A stretch of DNA of 64,000 nucleotides from Shewanella putrefaciens (GCF_016406305.1 NZ_CP066369.1:124001-188000); one strand, 5' to 3'. Shown: positions 46,598 through 56,412, counted from the first letter of the stretch. Notes: a model not told the origin generated them from the sequence alone. Numbers and translations: made by a program.

Positions 46598-47860
46598 ATG
46601 ACCACAAAGCGAATTAGCAGCAATGCCACATTACAAGCATTGAGTCCGCAAGATAAAGAGTACCTAATCCCAGATAAAAAAATTGAGGGGCTCAACATCC
46701 GCGTCCGCCCAACTGGCACTATGACTTGGGTATTTCGATTTCAAGTTGGTAAGAAGCACGAAAAAATCTCAATGGGCCGATACGACAAGTCGAGACCCGA
46801 AACCGGGATGACATTAGAGCAGGCTAGAAAAGAGGCGGGGCGTTTCCGTAGCTGGCTAGAAAATAACAAAAATCCTAAGCAAGAATTGTTAAGAGAGCAT
46901 CGCGAGCAAGAGGAAGCGAAAACATTTGATAATGCTTTTGTGAGTTTTGATGAGAAGCAACTATCAAAGCAATTGCGGGGTTCTCAGGCAAGAGCCATCT
47001 ATTTACGCGACATAAAGCCGTATCTTGGCAACATTAAATTAGCTGATTTGAGAATGAATGATCTCAATAAAGTGTTTGATGCTAAGGTGGATAAAAATGG
47101 TCGGAGGATGGCTGGCGCTATAGGGGTGTGTCACAAGATCATCAATCAGGTTATCAAGCATGCCTTAGCGTTGAATATGGTCGATACGCATCCTGCTCCG
47201 TTATTGAGGGCAAGAGATGTGGGTGGTGGGACGAAAATCACAAGGCGAAATCTGAGTTTCTCCGAGCTGAAAATATTGCTAACAAGTTTGCCTTCTTGGC
47301 GAACTGATGCTGCCAATATTCGACTATTAAATTTCTTACTTGGGTGTGGACAAAGGATCAGTACCGTACTTGAAATGCGCTGGAGTGAAATTGATTTTGA
47401 TAAGCAGCTTTGGCTGCTGCCTGCGAGTTCAGAAGATCGGCACACGAAGAGCCAAGATAGTCGCCAATTACCACTAAGCGACTACCTCGTTAAACAGCTG
47501 CTAGAGCAACGTGAGAGTGTCCCTAGTCATTGGAAATTGGTATGGCCTCAGGTTGGCTTAGATAAAGTACAAGAGCCCTCTGCGATTCGCTCTCATATCA
47601 AACGTAACCTGCCGTCAAATCTTGAACATTTCTCGCCTCATGACTTGCGCCGTACTTTTATCAGTCGATGCAGTGAAATGGGACTAGACATAGTGGCAAT
47701 TGAAAAGACGGTTGGTCATCAGCTTCCTGGGATGCTGCGAGTCTATAATCACCACGATTATTTGCAGGAGCAATTATCAGTTTTGCAAGCTTGGGGTGAG
47801 AAGCTCGAAACGCTAATGATTGAAAATGTGGTGCCTTTATCACCACAGAAAATTGCTTAA
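46598..47860 (+). CDS. int: Tyrosine recombinase (island integrase)
   Basis: 420 residues. N-terminal arm-binding domain of the DUF4102 type (DKKIEGLNIRVRPTGTMTW near residue 26-44), SAM-like core-binding domain, and catalytic domain with Arg253 (GCGQRIST), Lys284, His348-x-x-Arg351 (SPHDLRRTF), His374 and the nucleophile Tyr383 (RVYNHHDYL). All catalytic residues are present, so it should be active. Its position directly inside a trmA 3'-end remnant identifies it as the enzyme that inserts the island. Confidence 0.95.
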   Translation: MTTKRISSNATLQALSPQDKEYLIPDKKIEGLNIRVRPTGTMTWVFRFQVGKKHEKISMGRYDKSRPETGMTLEQARKEAGRFRSWLENNKNPKQELLREHREQEEAKTFDNAFVSFDEKQLSKQLRGSQARAIYLRDIKPYLGNIKLADLRMNDLNKVFDAKVDKNGRRMAGAIGVCHKIINQVIKHALALNMVDTHPAPLLRARDVGGGTKITRRNLSFSELKILLTSLPSWRTDAANIRLLNFLLGCGQRISTVLEMRWSEIDFDKQLWLLPASSEDRHTKSQDSRQLPLSDYLVKQLLEQRESVPSHWKLVWPQVGLDKVQEPSAIRSHIKRNLPSNLEHFSPHDLRRTFISRCSEMGLDIVAIEKTVGHQLPGMLRVYNHHDYLQEQLSVLQAWGEKLETLMIENVVPLSPQKIA

Positions 47861-47888
47861 AATATCAACTAAAAAGAGGAGGGTATTT

Positions 47889-47987
47889 ATAAGCAAGCAT
47901 GATTATTTCGATGAGCGAAGGGAAGCGTTGGAAAAATTGTCACAATATTTGAAGGATATTATCAACACTCCTAAAATGGCGAATTGA
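47889..47987 (+). pseudogene. C-terminal remnant of a second tyrosine recombinase
   Basis: The frame encodes SKHDYFDERREALEKLSQYL followed by a further 11 residues to the stop. This matches the region after the catalytic Tyr of integrases such as the intact one next to it (YNHHDYLQEQLSVLQAWGEK). It has no usable start codon and no catalytic residues, and lies in a different frame 29 bases after the intact gene. Probably left by an older or replaced integrase. Confidence 0.6.
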
Positions 47988-48093
47988 AAATTATGGATAT
48001 GCAGTGACTCATACACGATCTGACAGTTTGATGATGTCGTAGTAAGGGATTTATAACCAGCATAACTTCGAAGAGGCAACGCTAACAGCAGCT

Positions 48094-48139
48094 TGATCAC
48101 TCCACAGCAGTAGAACTGATCACTCATGAACAGTAGAAA
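48094..48139. repeat. Two tandem 23-bp units
   Basis: Units 48094-48116 and 48117-48139 both begin TGATCACTC and end with CAGTAGAA plus one base; 18 of 23 positions agree. They lie in the 478-base stretch between the integrase and the immunity gene. They could be integrase arm sites or regulator sites; nothing more can be said. Confidence 0.45.
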
Positions 48140-48140
48140 C

Positions 48141-48190
48141 GCTCAATTACGCCAGTGCCGCCACTATGGCGGCGCTGCACCAAGTTGAGC
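48141..48190. repeat. 50-bp imperfect palindrome with attC-like ends
   Basis: Begins GCTCAAT, ends GTTGAGC (fits GTTRRRY), and contains an inner stem of GTGCCGCC with GGCGGCGC around a five-base loop. The folded layout (outer arm, asymmetric bulge, inner arm) resembles an integron attC site, but it is shorter than usual and no integron integrase or cassette array is visible here. It may simply be a structured remnant. Confidence 0.35.
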
Positions 48191-48266
48191 ACACGGCTGT
48201 TAAAGGCTGCCCACTTCTACTGGTCACGACTGCTCAGGCTGCTGGTCAAATCGCCTAGTCTTGGGC

Positions 48267-48293
48267 AATAAAAAGCCCCATGAAGATGGGGCT
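48267..48293 (-). terminator. Terminator for the Rhs toxin and immunity genes
   Basis: Stem AGCCCCAT (48274-48281) with ATGGGGCT (48286-48293), loop GAAG; on the minus strand it is followed by a T run (complement of AAAA at 48270-48273 plus TTATT). It lies 46 bases after the immunity gene stop. Confidence 0.75.
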
Positions 48294-48338
48294 GATTAGA
48301 AAAAGAGTTATGCTTGTCCTATCTCTTTATTGTTTACC

Positions 48339-48725
48339 TCATTCAGAAAAAGCTATCTGCTCCTCCTCACATATTTTCTTTAACTGTGATTTCACCTCTT
48401 CAAAAGCAGGATGTTCCCGTGATACTGCTGCTTCTATATCGCCATCTATAGATAACGCAAACTTAGTGTCTTCAGACAACGACACTCTTATAACTCCTTC
48501 AACAATAGTTACAGCATTAATGCCACCATATTTTGACCTAGACTCATCTGCAACCTGAATGTGTATCTTGTCCATACCCATTTTTTTGTCTTGGTCATCA
48601 TACTCATGTGCTTTTTGAAGTATGACGAATTTAGTTGGTTCAAGTTCATCATCGGCAAAACCAATCATAACCATGTAGCCGTCATCTTGAGTAAATATGT
48701 GAGTAGCGTCAAAGCAATAGTTCAT
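48339..48725 (-). CDS. Imm10-like immunity protein
   Basis: 128 residues. The pattern of QKAHEYDDQDKKMGMDKIHI in the middle and SKYGGINAVTIVEG after it resembles the Imm10 family of immunity proteins in polymorphic toxin systems (recalled from family descriptions, not searched). It starts 13 bases after the stop of the Rhs gene and has its own AGGAAA site, the classical toxin-then-immunity order. It is expected to bind and block the deaminase domain at the C-terminus of the Rhs protein in the cytoplasm. Confidence 0.75.
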   Translation of the reverse strand: MNYCFDATHIFTQDDGYMVMIGFADDELEPTKFVILQKAHEYDDQDKKMGMDKIHIQVADESRSKYGGINAVTIVEGVIRVSLSEDTKFALSIDGDIEAAVSREHPAFEEVKSQLKKICEEEQIAFSE

Positions 48726-48738
48726 AGCAATTTCCTAA

Positions 48739-51700
48739 TTAATTTCCGCCTGCTGTCCAACGTTGCGTTTGCCCATTTTCGCGCCATTGATAGCGTATAG
48801 TCGCTCCCGTTTCTGCACTAGCTCTGTTCATATAGCCTTTGCAGGATGGGCATGGAGGACGTTGACCAGTAATCGTCATTGTGTCGCCAGTTTTCAGTGG
48901 CGTGCTGGTAACGGCTCTAGCTTCAGTATGTGAAGCCAACGTATTTTTGGGGAAGCCTAGAGCTTTTTCAGTAGTCGTCATATTTCCACTTACAACGCGC
49001 TCATGACTAACGACATTTCCGTTTGCGTCCCTAACCATCACATTCGCGTTATGATGATTGGGGTCTACACCTTTAGGCCCTGTCCTCGTTGCAACCCCAG
49101 GCAGTCTAAGCTTTTTCGCCCCAACATCAATAGCAGCCTCACCAGCAGCTTTTCCTGCAACGATGAAGGTGGACATAGAAAGACCAGATTTTTCATACTC
49201 ATCTGCAATTTCATTCGCTGTTTCAATACCTGCTTTTACGGCATCAACAGCAAGCGCCGGACCAGTCATAGAAAGAATTCCAGACATATCGCCTTCGACC
49301 GAATCATATCCTTTGATAAAGCTAGGATCATTACCATAGCTTAAACTTTGTTTGTCTGTATTCAGCTGCAATCCAACGGCTTTCTTCTCTTGCTTGGCTG
49401 CTCCGCCAGTTTGGGCCATCTGCAACTCATTTGCTTGCCCATTTGATGCTGTTGCTTTGCCGTTGTTTAACGTATTGGAGATAGCATCAGTCAGCTTCAT
49501 GTTCTCCGTTACGATGTTATTATCCTTAAAATAGTTATCACAGACACTTTCTAGATTTGAGCCTGCACAGGCGTAACCCGTCGGATCCGTCCCTGCCATG
49601 GGGTTATTCAAAATGTACGAATAAGGGTTCGCACTCTGGCTGTTCTCAGGGAACTGTAAAAACGGGTCAACACTTAAGAAGCGGCCGACATTAAAGTCGT
49701 AAATCCGGCCGTTCATATGAATTAACTGCTGCTCATTCAAATGCTCGTGATTGGTGTAGCCCTTAGTCACGCCTTGCCAGGCCGTCAGTAATACATTGCC
49801 TGCGGCAATATCCTGTGGCCGGCCGAACACATCATAACCCCGGTATTGCAGAACTGCGCCCGTTTGCCCATCGATTAAGGTATCGACACTGCCTAGGTGG
49901 TCCCTTAATACATGCTGAAATGGCGATAGATTACCTAAGCTCCCCACATGGGCTTTCATCTTGATGGTGTGGTCACCGATGTAAGTCTTATCGATGGTGG
50001 CACTGCTGCTGACCTCACGTTCAAAACTGCCCACATAGTAGGTAGTCGTGATGCTGCTACCTTGCTGCTTCACCTGTTTATAACGCTGACCATTCGCATC
50101 ATAACTAAAGGTACTGGTGGTGCCATTACGCACCACAGTTAACGGCTTGTTTTGGTCATCGTAAGTTAAGGTCGCCCCATCGCCAATTAACCGATTACCA
50201 TTGTTATCATAGGTAAAGTTGTAGGTTGTACCCCCGCGAATAAACTGTCTTATCGCGTTGGGGCCTGCATTACCCCCTAAACCTTTACCCACGTTACCAT
50301 AGAGATAACTGCTGCCATAATCGCCTTTGACCAGAATATTCCCCGCGGCATCATAGTCATAATTGATAGGCGCATACGTGGTGCCTTTAATGGTTTTGGT
50401 GGAATTATCGACCCGCATCAGTTCATCGTAGCTATAATCCTCTGCAAAGCGGGCGATGGCATTTTCTTGCCGAACCAGATTGCCCATAGCATCGTAGTCA
50501 TAGTTAAGATACTGAATACCGACCGTGCTACAACTGCCGTTATTACTGGTACAAATCGAAAGTGGAGAGCCAGCTTCATTGCGGAAGAATTGTTGTATCT
50601 TACCGTTGCTGAATCGTTGCTGGTTGACACTCCCTAAGGCGCTGTACGCCTCAATCGTGCGCAGAGACAATTCACTGCCATCGGTAAAGCGTTGATAGTC
50701 TTCAATCAGATAGCCGTTATCATTGAAACGGTAAGCAACATGCTCACCACTGGGGAAAGCCATCGCTTTGAGGCGACCAAATTGACTGTCGTAGGCGTAC
50801 TTTTCCGTTAGGTTAAGGCCGCCCATTTGGGTGATGGTTTGTATCATTCGCCCCACGGTATCGTAACTGTGCGTTTGGGTGTGCCCAGAGACACTGGCTT
50901 GATACAACTTGCCATTACCGACCGTGGTGTCATACACCCAAGTGCGTGTAGTTTGAGTATTGCTTTGCTTTGTTTGTCTGCCCAGTTTGTCGTAGGTAAA
51001 CGTGGTGACGAGATTGCGCGCATCAGTTTGGGTAGCTAACTCACCAAACTGGTTGTAACTGAATCGCCACTTACCCATATTGGGGTCATCAAACCATGCC
51101 TTGCGCCCCAAATCATCATATTGCGCAGTGATACGACTGCCGAGCACATCTTGAATGAGTACCGGTAAACCAGCGGCATTATAAGCAAAATAGCTGTGAT
51201 GCCCTTTAGCATCGGTTGTACTCAGCAGTTGGCCCAAGCTGTTATAGCTGCGACTCATTTGGAGATTAAAGTCGCCCGATACATCGATATCGGTTCGAAT
51301 ACCGTCAACATAAGTGTATTGCGATTGATAGGAGACCATGCCGTCGTCATATAACTTGTGACTGGGTCGACCCAATACGTCAAAGCCTTGATACTGCACG
51401 ACTTCAGCCGTCCCATAGGATTGGGTTGGTCTAGTCTCGCTCACCAAATTGCCTCTAACGTCATAGTGTTTTGCGGTAATAATATCCCCAGCAAACCCAG
51501 CCGTAACGGTTTTCACTTCTCGATTTAAGCTATCAAAATAGACGATGGTTTCCGGTTGGCCACTGCTTCGCTGCGTGACGCTGTAGGCATAATTGCCAGT
51601 TAACCATTCCATACTGCTATACACGGTTGGCGTGACGACTGTGGCCCCTTTAGCGCTGCCGCTGCTGGTGATTTTGCCGATAAAATTCACGGTATTGGTG

Positions 51701-54700
51701 GTGGTCACACCGTTGATATCTATCGAGGTGAGCACTGCACCGGTCAAGGGGTCGTATTGCGTTGTTGACGACGCGACACCCGGCCACTGGGCATTAAATG
51801 TTTGATACACAAAGTAACCATCATTACTCATGGAGACTTGGGTATAGCGGTCACCGACAGTGGTTTTTAATGCATGCCCATAGGGGTCATAAGCACTAAA
51901 TTGCGTCGTACTTCCAGTGCCGGTTAAGGAGCCAATGCCCTCGACCTTAGTCGATGTGAGTGCCACAACACCCTGCTCATTGGTGCCATAGGTATGGGTG
52001 ACTCTTTTGCCCGTTGCGGTGTTCGCGGGATTAAGCACCACACTTTCATGGGTTGTTTTATAGGCTACCGTTTGATTGGTGCTGCTCACCGTCGGCATTA
52101 ACCAGCCGAGACTATTCGTAAAAGCTTGGTTAGTGGTTTGAGTATGCAGCACCGTATTGTCTTCACTGGTAACCGTGTTTGAGGTCACTTGGCAGTGGGC
52201 ATTTTTAAGTGTGGTCTCTTTGACCGTTGAAACTCTGGCACTTGGGTTAACAGTCCATTTTGTGGTCGTGCTTTCTTGAGGGTAAAAACACGCGCTTTGG
52301 CCGACCACATAACTACTGGATAAAGGGGCATTTTTCTGTACTGAATATTCGCTGAGCGTGTTGTTATTGCGGCTATCGGTGACCTTTTTGTACTTCACCA
52401 TCCCAGACCAAGGGAAGGTCTGTTCAAATTGAGTCAGAGTGGTGAGGCTTTCACTGTTAAGTGCATCGGTGCGCGTTTCAATGATGTCGCTAAAACCTTG
52501 AAAACCGCGTCCTGCGACATGAAAACGCGCATTTTTATAGCTGTATTGGGTGGTATCGACCCCACCAACCCCATTATCGCTTTTTAAGGTTGATACCACT
52601 CGCATGGTGTTGGTGAAGTAAACATAAGGATAATTTAATGTCGATTCTGCAACACTGTAGCGCTGTTTCAGCTGGGTATAATCCAGTTGAAGTTTCTGCC
52701 CCATGCCAGTATTAACACTGTTAATGACCGTATCCTGTGTCGCTGCATGGGCAAACACTAGAAAACCTACCGGGTAACTACTCGGCTTGCCACCTTGCTT
52801 ACTGCCATAGAACCAAGTGCGCTTGACTGCATCCGACTCAAAACCCACCCCAGAGACAAAATCAACGCGGCCATCACCCGTTAAATCAATCGGTGATAAT
52901 GTTGCTAACGCACCATAAACTGGCAATTGCACATCGGTAAAGGTTTTGCCATCAGGGTTAGTCAGTAGCACATTCCAATGCCACACATCGTAGTCGTAAA
53001 ACTTAGGGGCTGATGCACCATCAACGGCTGCACAGGCCTCATTGGAGCTCCAAGTCCAACATTCATAGGTGTATTTTTTACGGAGTCTATCTGGGTATAG
53101 AATGTCTTGGCGACCATCACCGTTATAGTCCACAAACTGAATAAAGCGCTCATGCACATAGCCTGCAGGCCCGCCATAGAGCGGGTCTTTGGCAATCTTA
53201 CCGCCATCAACCGTCCAAGCGAGCTCTTTTATTCCCGTGTTATAAGGCGCTTCAAATAATCCGGCTCCTTTGTTAATAATGATGTAACGAGTAAAAAAGT
53301 TGTCGGTACTTTTGACTTTGTGCAGGGTTAAAATATCGCTTAATCCATCACCATTGAAATCGACCCACCGGCTTGGTGTGGCGCGATACATTTTATCGAC
53401 ACTAATGGCAAAGGTTTGGTTTTTCTCAATAAATGAAACCGTGTTATTCGCACGGTTAAAGACAACCTTGTACCATTTTAGCGTTGAATTAAATTGGCTT
53501 GGTGCTAAATCAGGCTCACCGTCACCGTCAACATCCATGGGGATTAACGGCTCTGCAGCGCTGACACTGAAACTGCCGCGATAATCAAAACCATCACCCA
53601 CAGCTTTACGCTGATAAGCCTTATAGGTGAGGGTGAAATTACCGACACCGGCTTGCTTGTTGGTGGCTAATAGAATGTCTTTGCGACCATCCCCATCGAA
53701 ATCCATGACATGGCTAGCGCAAAACTTATCGCCAATATCGCGATAAACCGACGCATAACACGTGGCATTAATCCCGGTGGAATAGGTGCGCTTGATAGCG
53801 CCGTTGGGAAGCAAACTCGTGATGATTAACTGCGAATTATTATCGGTGTAGATAAAATCATCGGCCCCATCAAGGTCATAATCAATGGCACCGTTGACCA
53901 CATTGGTACTGTATTCATTAGATGCGGGAACACCATCGCCATTAACGTCTCCGGCCCAGTTTTCAGCACTCTTATATGGCAAAGTTCGATAACTGACCTT
54001 TTTACCGCCCCGAGAAAGATAGATACCATCTAATGGAATCGATAAATCCACCACGCCATCACCGTCATAGTCATTGTCTTTGCGCACAGCTAAGCCAACG
54101 GTGTAATTGTCATTGATGGCTGCAAGCGCATGGTTTGTTATCAAGTTATGCTGATAAATACGCTCAAACCAACCAAAATCGGTATTCAGACATTGGCTGG
54201 GGTCAGTACCATCACAGTAAGATAAGCTGGCAAGTCTCGCCGCATCGTTACGCGCTGCTGGAGAGAGGGGCGCATAATTGAATAGCCACTGCGCTTTTAC
54301 GCCACCATCAATCAGTACATCTATACTACTCATGCGCTTATTGTTAATGCTATAGCCACCCCAATGGTAACTGGTTTCTGCGGGTACAGCCGTATAGTTA
54401 ATGTGCACACTGCGCGAACCCTGAGTGCCTTTATAGCCTGTGTAATAAATGTCTTGAAGGTATCGATTCCCTGCTGAAGAGGTATCGTAAAAATACGTGA
54501 CTTCGTTACCATGCGCATCTCGCGTTAGCTGCTGTAACCAAGATGACGTGATACTTAACCCCCCGGGGACGATTTTGCTATTGGCGTTGCTTCCTAAAAG
54601 ATGATACGTGCCATTAGCCTCGTAAACTTTGAAGTAGGTAGTGCTGGTATTGAGTGCGCCACCCAACTGTTCAATGATGACAGTGGAATTGCGTTCGGTT

Positions 54701-55575
54701 TTATAAAAAGTACCTAATGCCCCGTAAACGCCCCGTACACTGGAGTTGGGGGCTGTCGTCACCACAAGTCGACTACCGTTGTAGCACAACTTGTCATTGC
54801 TGCTGTAAGTTGCATTGCTTGCGGTTGCATCTAAGTCATAGATTTGGCTACAGCGTGAAATACTGGAATACGCTGACAGTGACCAGCCCATTCCGGCCAA
54901 GCCTTCTCCCGCTTGGCTGCTGTAATTAAGTGATAGCGAGGGCTGCATACCATTTCGCCCCGGCGCGACTGTTAGCGGCACGGTGTAAGAAAACGCGCCA
55001 CCATCAACCGTAGCCTGACCGTTAATTTCACCCACTAATTCATCAAATGCGGGAGATGCTAACGAGTTGCTGGCATCCGGGATAGTCGCAATACTGGCTA
55101 GGGTTGATGATTGAGAGGGCGTTCCACCCGTAGGTGCGGTGCCAACAAGCGTACTGGCACTGTAGGCGCTGCATGCCGTACCAATACAGGCATTGATGCG
55201 GTAGTAATAGCCTGAGAGTGTTTTACCTGAGAGATTCGCAGAGCGAGCACTTGTCCAGCCAGGGCAATATGTTCCAGAACCGCCGTCAAATGAAAGTGCC
55301 ATCAAAATTGGTGGAGTAGTCCCCTCATCAGGGCTACCAAGTCCACTATAAACAGTGCTCCAAGCATTGCCGTCAGTAGATTCCTGAATATTGACAGCCG
55401 TCACCGTACAATCAATGTTCCAGTGCAACTCGATTGTTGAACTTATCTTGCTACCACTCAGTGGCGGGGTTACAGGGGGCAGTGCAGCTGCGCTATTTGG
55501 CATCCAGACAAAACAAAGCAATAGCATTAAAGCGGCAAGAGATGAGTTACGGTGCAGTGTCCACAGTGGCAACAT
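48739..55575 (-). CDS. Secreted SpvB/Rhs polymorphic toxin with C-terminal deaminase domain
   Basis: 2278 residues from the ATG at 55575 (AAAGGGA ribosome site; the frame extends 27 codons upstream without support). Order: signal peptide (about 1-31, cleavage near NSAAA-LP); Fn3-like region; SpvB-type domain near 175-260 (GRNGMQPSLSLNYSSQAGEG); a set of FG-GAP/VCBS-like repeats (DYDGDGVVDLS, DFDGDGRKDI, DYNGDGRQDI); many RHS/YD repeats; the RHS core near 1900-2003 ending YSYILNNPMAGTDPTGY; then a variable tip. The tip carries HTEARAV near residue 2214 and PCPSCKGYM near 2241, the H-x-E and P-C-x-x-C zinc motifs of the cytidine-deaminase fold, most like the Pput_2613 or SCP1.201 (DddA-like) toxin groups. 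Adjacent Imm10-like gene downstream. Confidence 0.92.
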   Translation of the reverse strand: MLPLWTLHRNSSLAALMLLLCFVWMPNSAAALPPVTPPLSGSKISSTIELHWNIDCTVTAVNIQESTDGNAWSTVYSGLGSPDEGTTPPILMALSFDGGSGTYCPGWTSARSANLSGKTLSGYYYRINACIGTACSAYSASTLVGTAPTGGTPSQSSTLASIATIPDASNSLASPAFDELVGEINGQATVDGGAFSYTVPLTVAPGRNGMQPSLSLNYSSQAGEGLAGMGWSLSAYSSISRCSQIYDLDATASNATYSSNDKLCYNGSRLVVTTAPNSSVRGVYGALGTFYKTERNSTVIIEQLGGALNTSTTYFKVYEANGTYHLLGSNANSKIVPGGLSITSSWLQQLTRDAHGNEVTYFYDTSSAGNRYLQDIYYTGYKGTQGSRSVHINYTAVPAETSYHWGGYSINNKRMSSIDVLIDGGVKAQWLFNYAPLSPAARNDAARLASLSYCDGTDPSQCLNTDFGWFERIYQHNLITNHALAAINDNYTVGLAVRKDNDYDGDGVVDLSIPLDGIYLSRGGKKVSYRTLPYKSAENWAGDVNGDGVPASNEYSTNVVNGAIDYDLDGADDFIYTDNNSQLIITSLLPNGAIKRTYSTGINATCYASVYRDIGDKFCASHVMDFDGDGRKDILLATNKQAGVGNFTLTYKAYQRKAVGDGFDYRGSFSVSAAEPLIPMDVDGDGEPDLAPSQFNSTLKWYKVVFNRANNTVSFIEKNQTFAISVDKMYRATPSRWVDFNGDGLSDILTLHKVKSTDNFFTRYIIINKGAGLFEAPYNTGIKELAWTVDGGKIAKDPLYGGPAGYVHERFIQFVDYNGDGRQDILYPDRLRKKYTYECWTWSSNEACAAVDGASAPKFYDYDVWHWNVLLTNPDGKTFTDVQLPVYGALATLSPIDLTGDGRVDFVSGVGFESDAVKRTWFYGSKQGGKPSSYPVGFLVFAHAATQDTVINSVNTGMGQKLQLDYTQLKQRYSVAESTLNYPYVYFTNTMRVVSTLKSDNGVGGVDTTQYSYKNARFHVAGRGFQGFSDIIETRTDALNSESLTTLTQFEQTFPWSGMVKYKKVTDSRNNNTLSEYSVQKNAPLSSSYVVGQSACFYPQESTTTKWTVNPSARVSTVKETTLKNAHCQVTSNTVTSEDNTVLHTQTTNQAFTNSLGWLMPTVSSTNQTVAYKTTHESVVLNPANTATGKRVTHTYGTNEQGVVALTSTKVEGIGSLTGTGSTTQFSAYDPYGHALKTTVGDRYTQVSMSNDGYFVYQTFNAQWPGVASSTTQYDPLTGAVLTSIDINGVTTTNTVNFIGKITSSGSAKGATVVTPTVYSSMEWLTGNYAYSVTQRSSGQPETIVYFDSLNREVKTVTAGFAGDIITAKHYDVRGNLVSETRPTQSYGTAEVVQYQGFDVLGRPSHKLYDDGMVSYQSQYTYVDGIRTDIDVSGDFNLQMSRSYNSLGQLLSTTDAKGHHSYFAYNAAGLPVLIQDVLGSRITAQYDDLGRKAWFDDPNMGKWRFSYNQFGELATQTDARNLVTTFTYDKLGRQTKQSNTQTTRTWVYDTTVGNGKLYQASVSGHTQTHSYDTVGRMIQTITQMGGLNLTEKYAYDSQFGRLKAMAFPSGEHVAYRFNDNGYLIEDYQRFTDGSELSLRTIEAYSALGSVNQQRFSNGKIQQFFRNEAGSPLSICTSNNGSCSTVGIQYLNYDYDAMGNLVRQENAIARFAEDYSYDELMRVDNSTKTIKGTTYAPINYDYDAAGNILVKGDYGSSYLYGNVGKGLGGNAGPNAIRQFIRGGTTYNFTYDNNGNRLIGDGATLTYDDQNKPLTVVRNGTTSTFSYDANGQRYKQVKQQGSSITTTYYVGSFEREVSSSATIDKTYIGDHTIKMKAHVGSLGNLSPFQHVLRDHLGSVDTLIDGQTGAVLQYRGYDVFGRPQDIAAGNVLLTAWQGVTKGYTNHEHLNEQQLIHMNGRIYDFNVGRFLSVDPFLQFPENSQSANPYSYILNNPMAGTDPTGYACAGSNLESVCDNYFKDNNIVTENMKLTDAISNTLNNGKATASNGQANELQMAQTGGAAKQEKKAVGLQLNTDKQSLSYGNDPSFIKGYDSVEGDMSGILSMTGPALAVDAVKAGIETANEIADEYEKSGLSMSTFIVAGKAAGEAAIDVGAKKLRLPGVATRTGPKGVDPNHHNANVMVRDANGNVVSHERVVSGNMTTTEKALGFPKNTLASHTEARAVTSTPLKTGDTMTITGQRPPCPSCKGYMNRASAETGATIRYQWRENGQTQRWTAGGN

Positions 55576-55603
55576 GATATTCCCTTTAGTCCAATATCCA
55601 TTT

Positions 55604-55642
55604 TTGTCAAATGACAATACAAAAATAAATACATTATGGCAA
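55604..55642 (-). promoter_or_regulatory. Predicted promoter of the Rhs toxin gene with overlapping palindrome
   Basis: On the minus strand TTGCCA (55642-55637) and TATTGT (55619-55614) are 17 bases apart, a good sigma-70-like match 40 bases before the start codon. A perfect inverted repeat TTGTCA-AA-TGACAA (55604-55617) overlaps the -10 side, where a repressor could act. The rest of the 391-base stretch 55576-55966 shows no gene that I can support. Confidence 0.5.
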
Positions 55643-55966
55643 CATAGAGTAAACACTTTATTTGATTTTATTTTACTTTTAAGTCAGGGAGATAATCATG
55701 CCTTCGTATCGAGAATGAGCGGATTATTTTTAAGAGGCATTACCGCTAACCGAACAAATGCCCGGAATCCTCGGGACAATGAAACACATTAGTAAACATA
55801 GAGTTTATGTTTTCCTTAAGATCGCGATCCACTAGAACGTGGCAATAGCCAAACAGTAAATATGGCATTAAAACGCATGGACTTTGTGAGCCGGGTTTGA
55901 TTGAGTCTGCATTCGTGAGCGTAGACTCAAATCAAGTTAGAACAGTTTAACTCTTAGTTTCATCTA

Positions 55967-56215
55967 TCAGCGTGAGTCATAAAGCCTCTCGGCCGTTACC
56001 CATAAATCCGATGGATTGCAATTCAGCGCTTGGGCCAGTTTCCACACTGAAGCTATAGATGCCTTCGCTACACCACGTTCAATACTCGATACAAATGATC
56101 TGGCAAGTTCAGCCTTATCAGCAAGCCCCTCTTGGTTATAGCCTAGCTCGACGCGGCGTAATTTAACCGCCCGACCAAAAGCCATGCCCATCTTTAACAC
56201 TTCATCTTCATTCAC
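55967..56215 (-). CDS. XRE-family helix-turn-helix regulator
   Basis: About 82 residues from a GTG at 56215; an ATG at 56191 (74 residues) is equally possible, while the longer frame to 56287 is unlikely. Cro/CI-type HTH: LRRVELGYNQEGLADKAELA then RSFVSSIERGVAKASIASVW, ending in ALNCNPSDLW. Single-domain DNA-binding protein of the kind that controls mobile-element and toxin genes. It lies just upstream of the Rhs gene on the same strand, so it may regulate it through the palindrome at 55604-55617 (inference). Confidence 0.85.
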   Translation of the reverse strand: MNEDEVLKMGMAFGRAVKLRRVELGYNQEGLADKAELARSFVSSIERGVAKASIASVWKLAQALNCNPSDLWVTAERLYDSR

Positions 56216-56412
56216 TAGAGAACCCCAGGATATTGAATACTGGATAATTCTCACGGACACAGGATAGACAAACCACGCTATAAACATTACATTTAGACCT
56301 GTATAGTGGTCATATGGCCGTTTTTACATTAAGAACACCCACCGATAGAAAGTAAATGTTTTCTTTCGGAACAAACAGTGTCTTCAAACACGCTAATTAA
56401 AAGGAGTTACAC

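Noticed and set aside
48010..48127. Degenerate start of an IS5-type transposase on the minus strand (VIKLLLALPLRSYAGYKSL)
   Set aside because: Only a short leucine-rich stretch resembles such transposases, with no DDE residues and no terminal repeats; part of the frame is antisense to the integrase remnant. Too weak to annotate.
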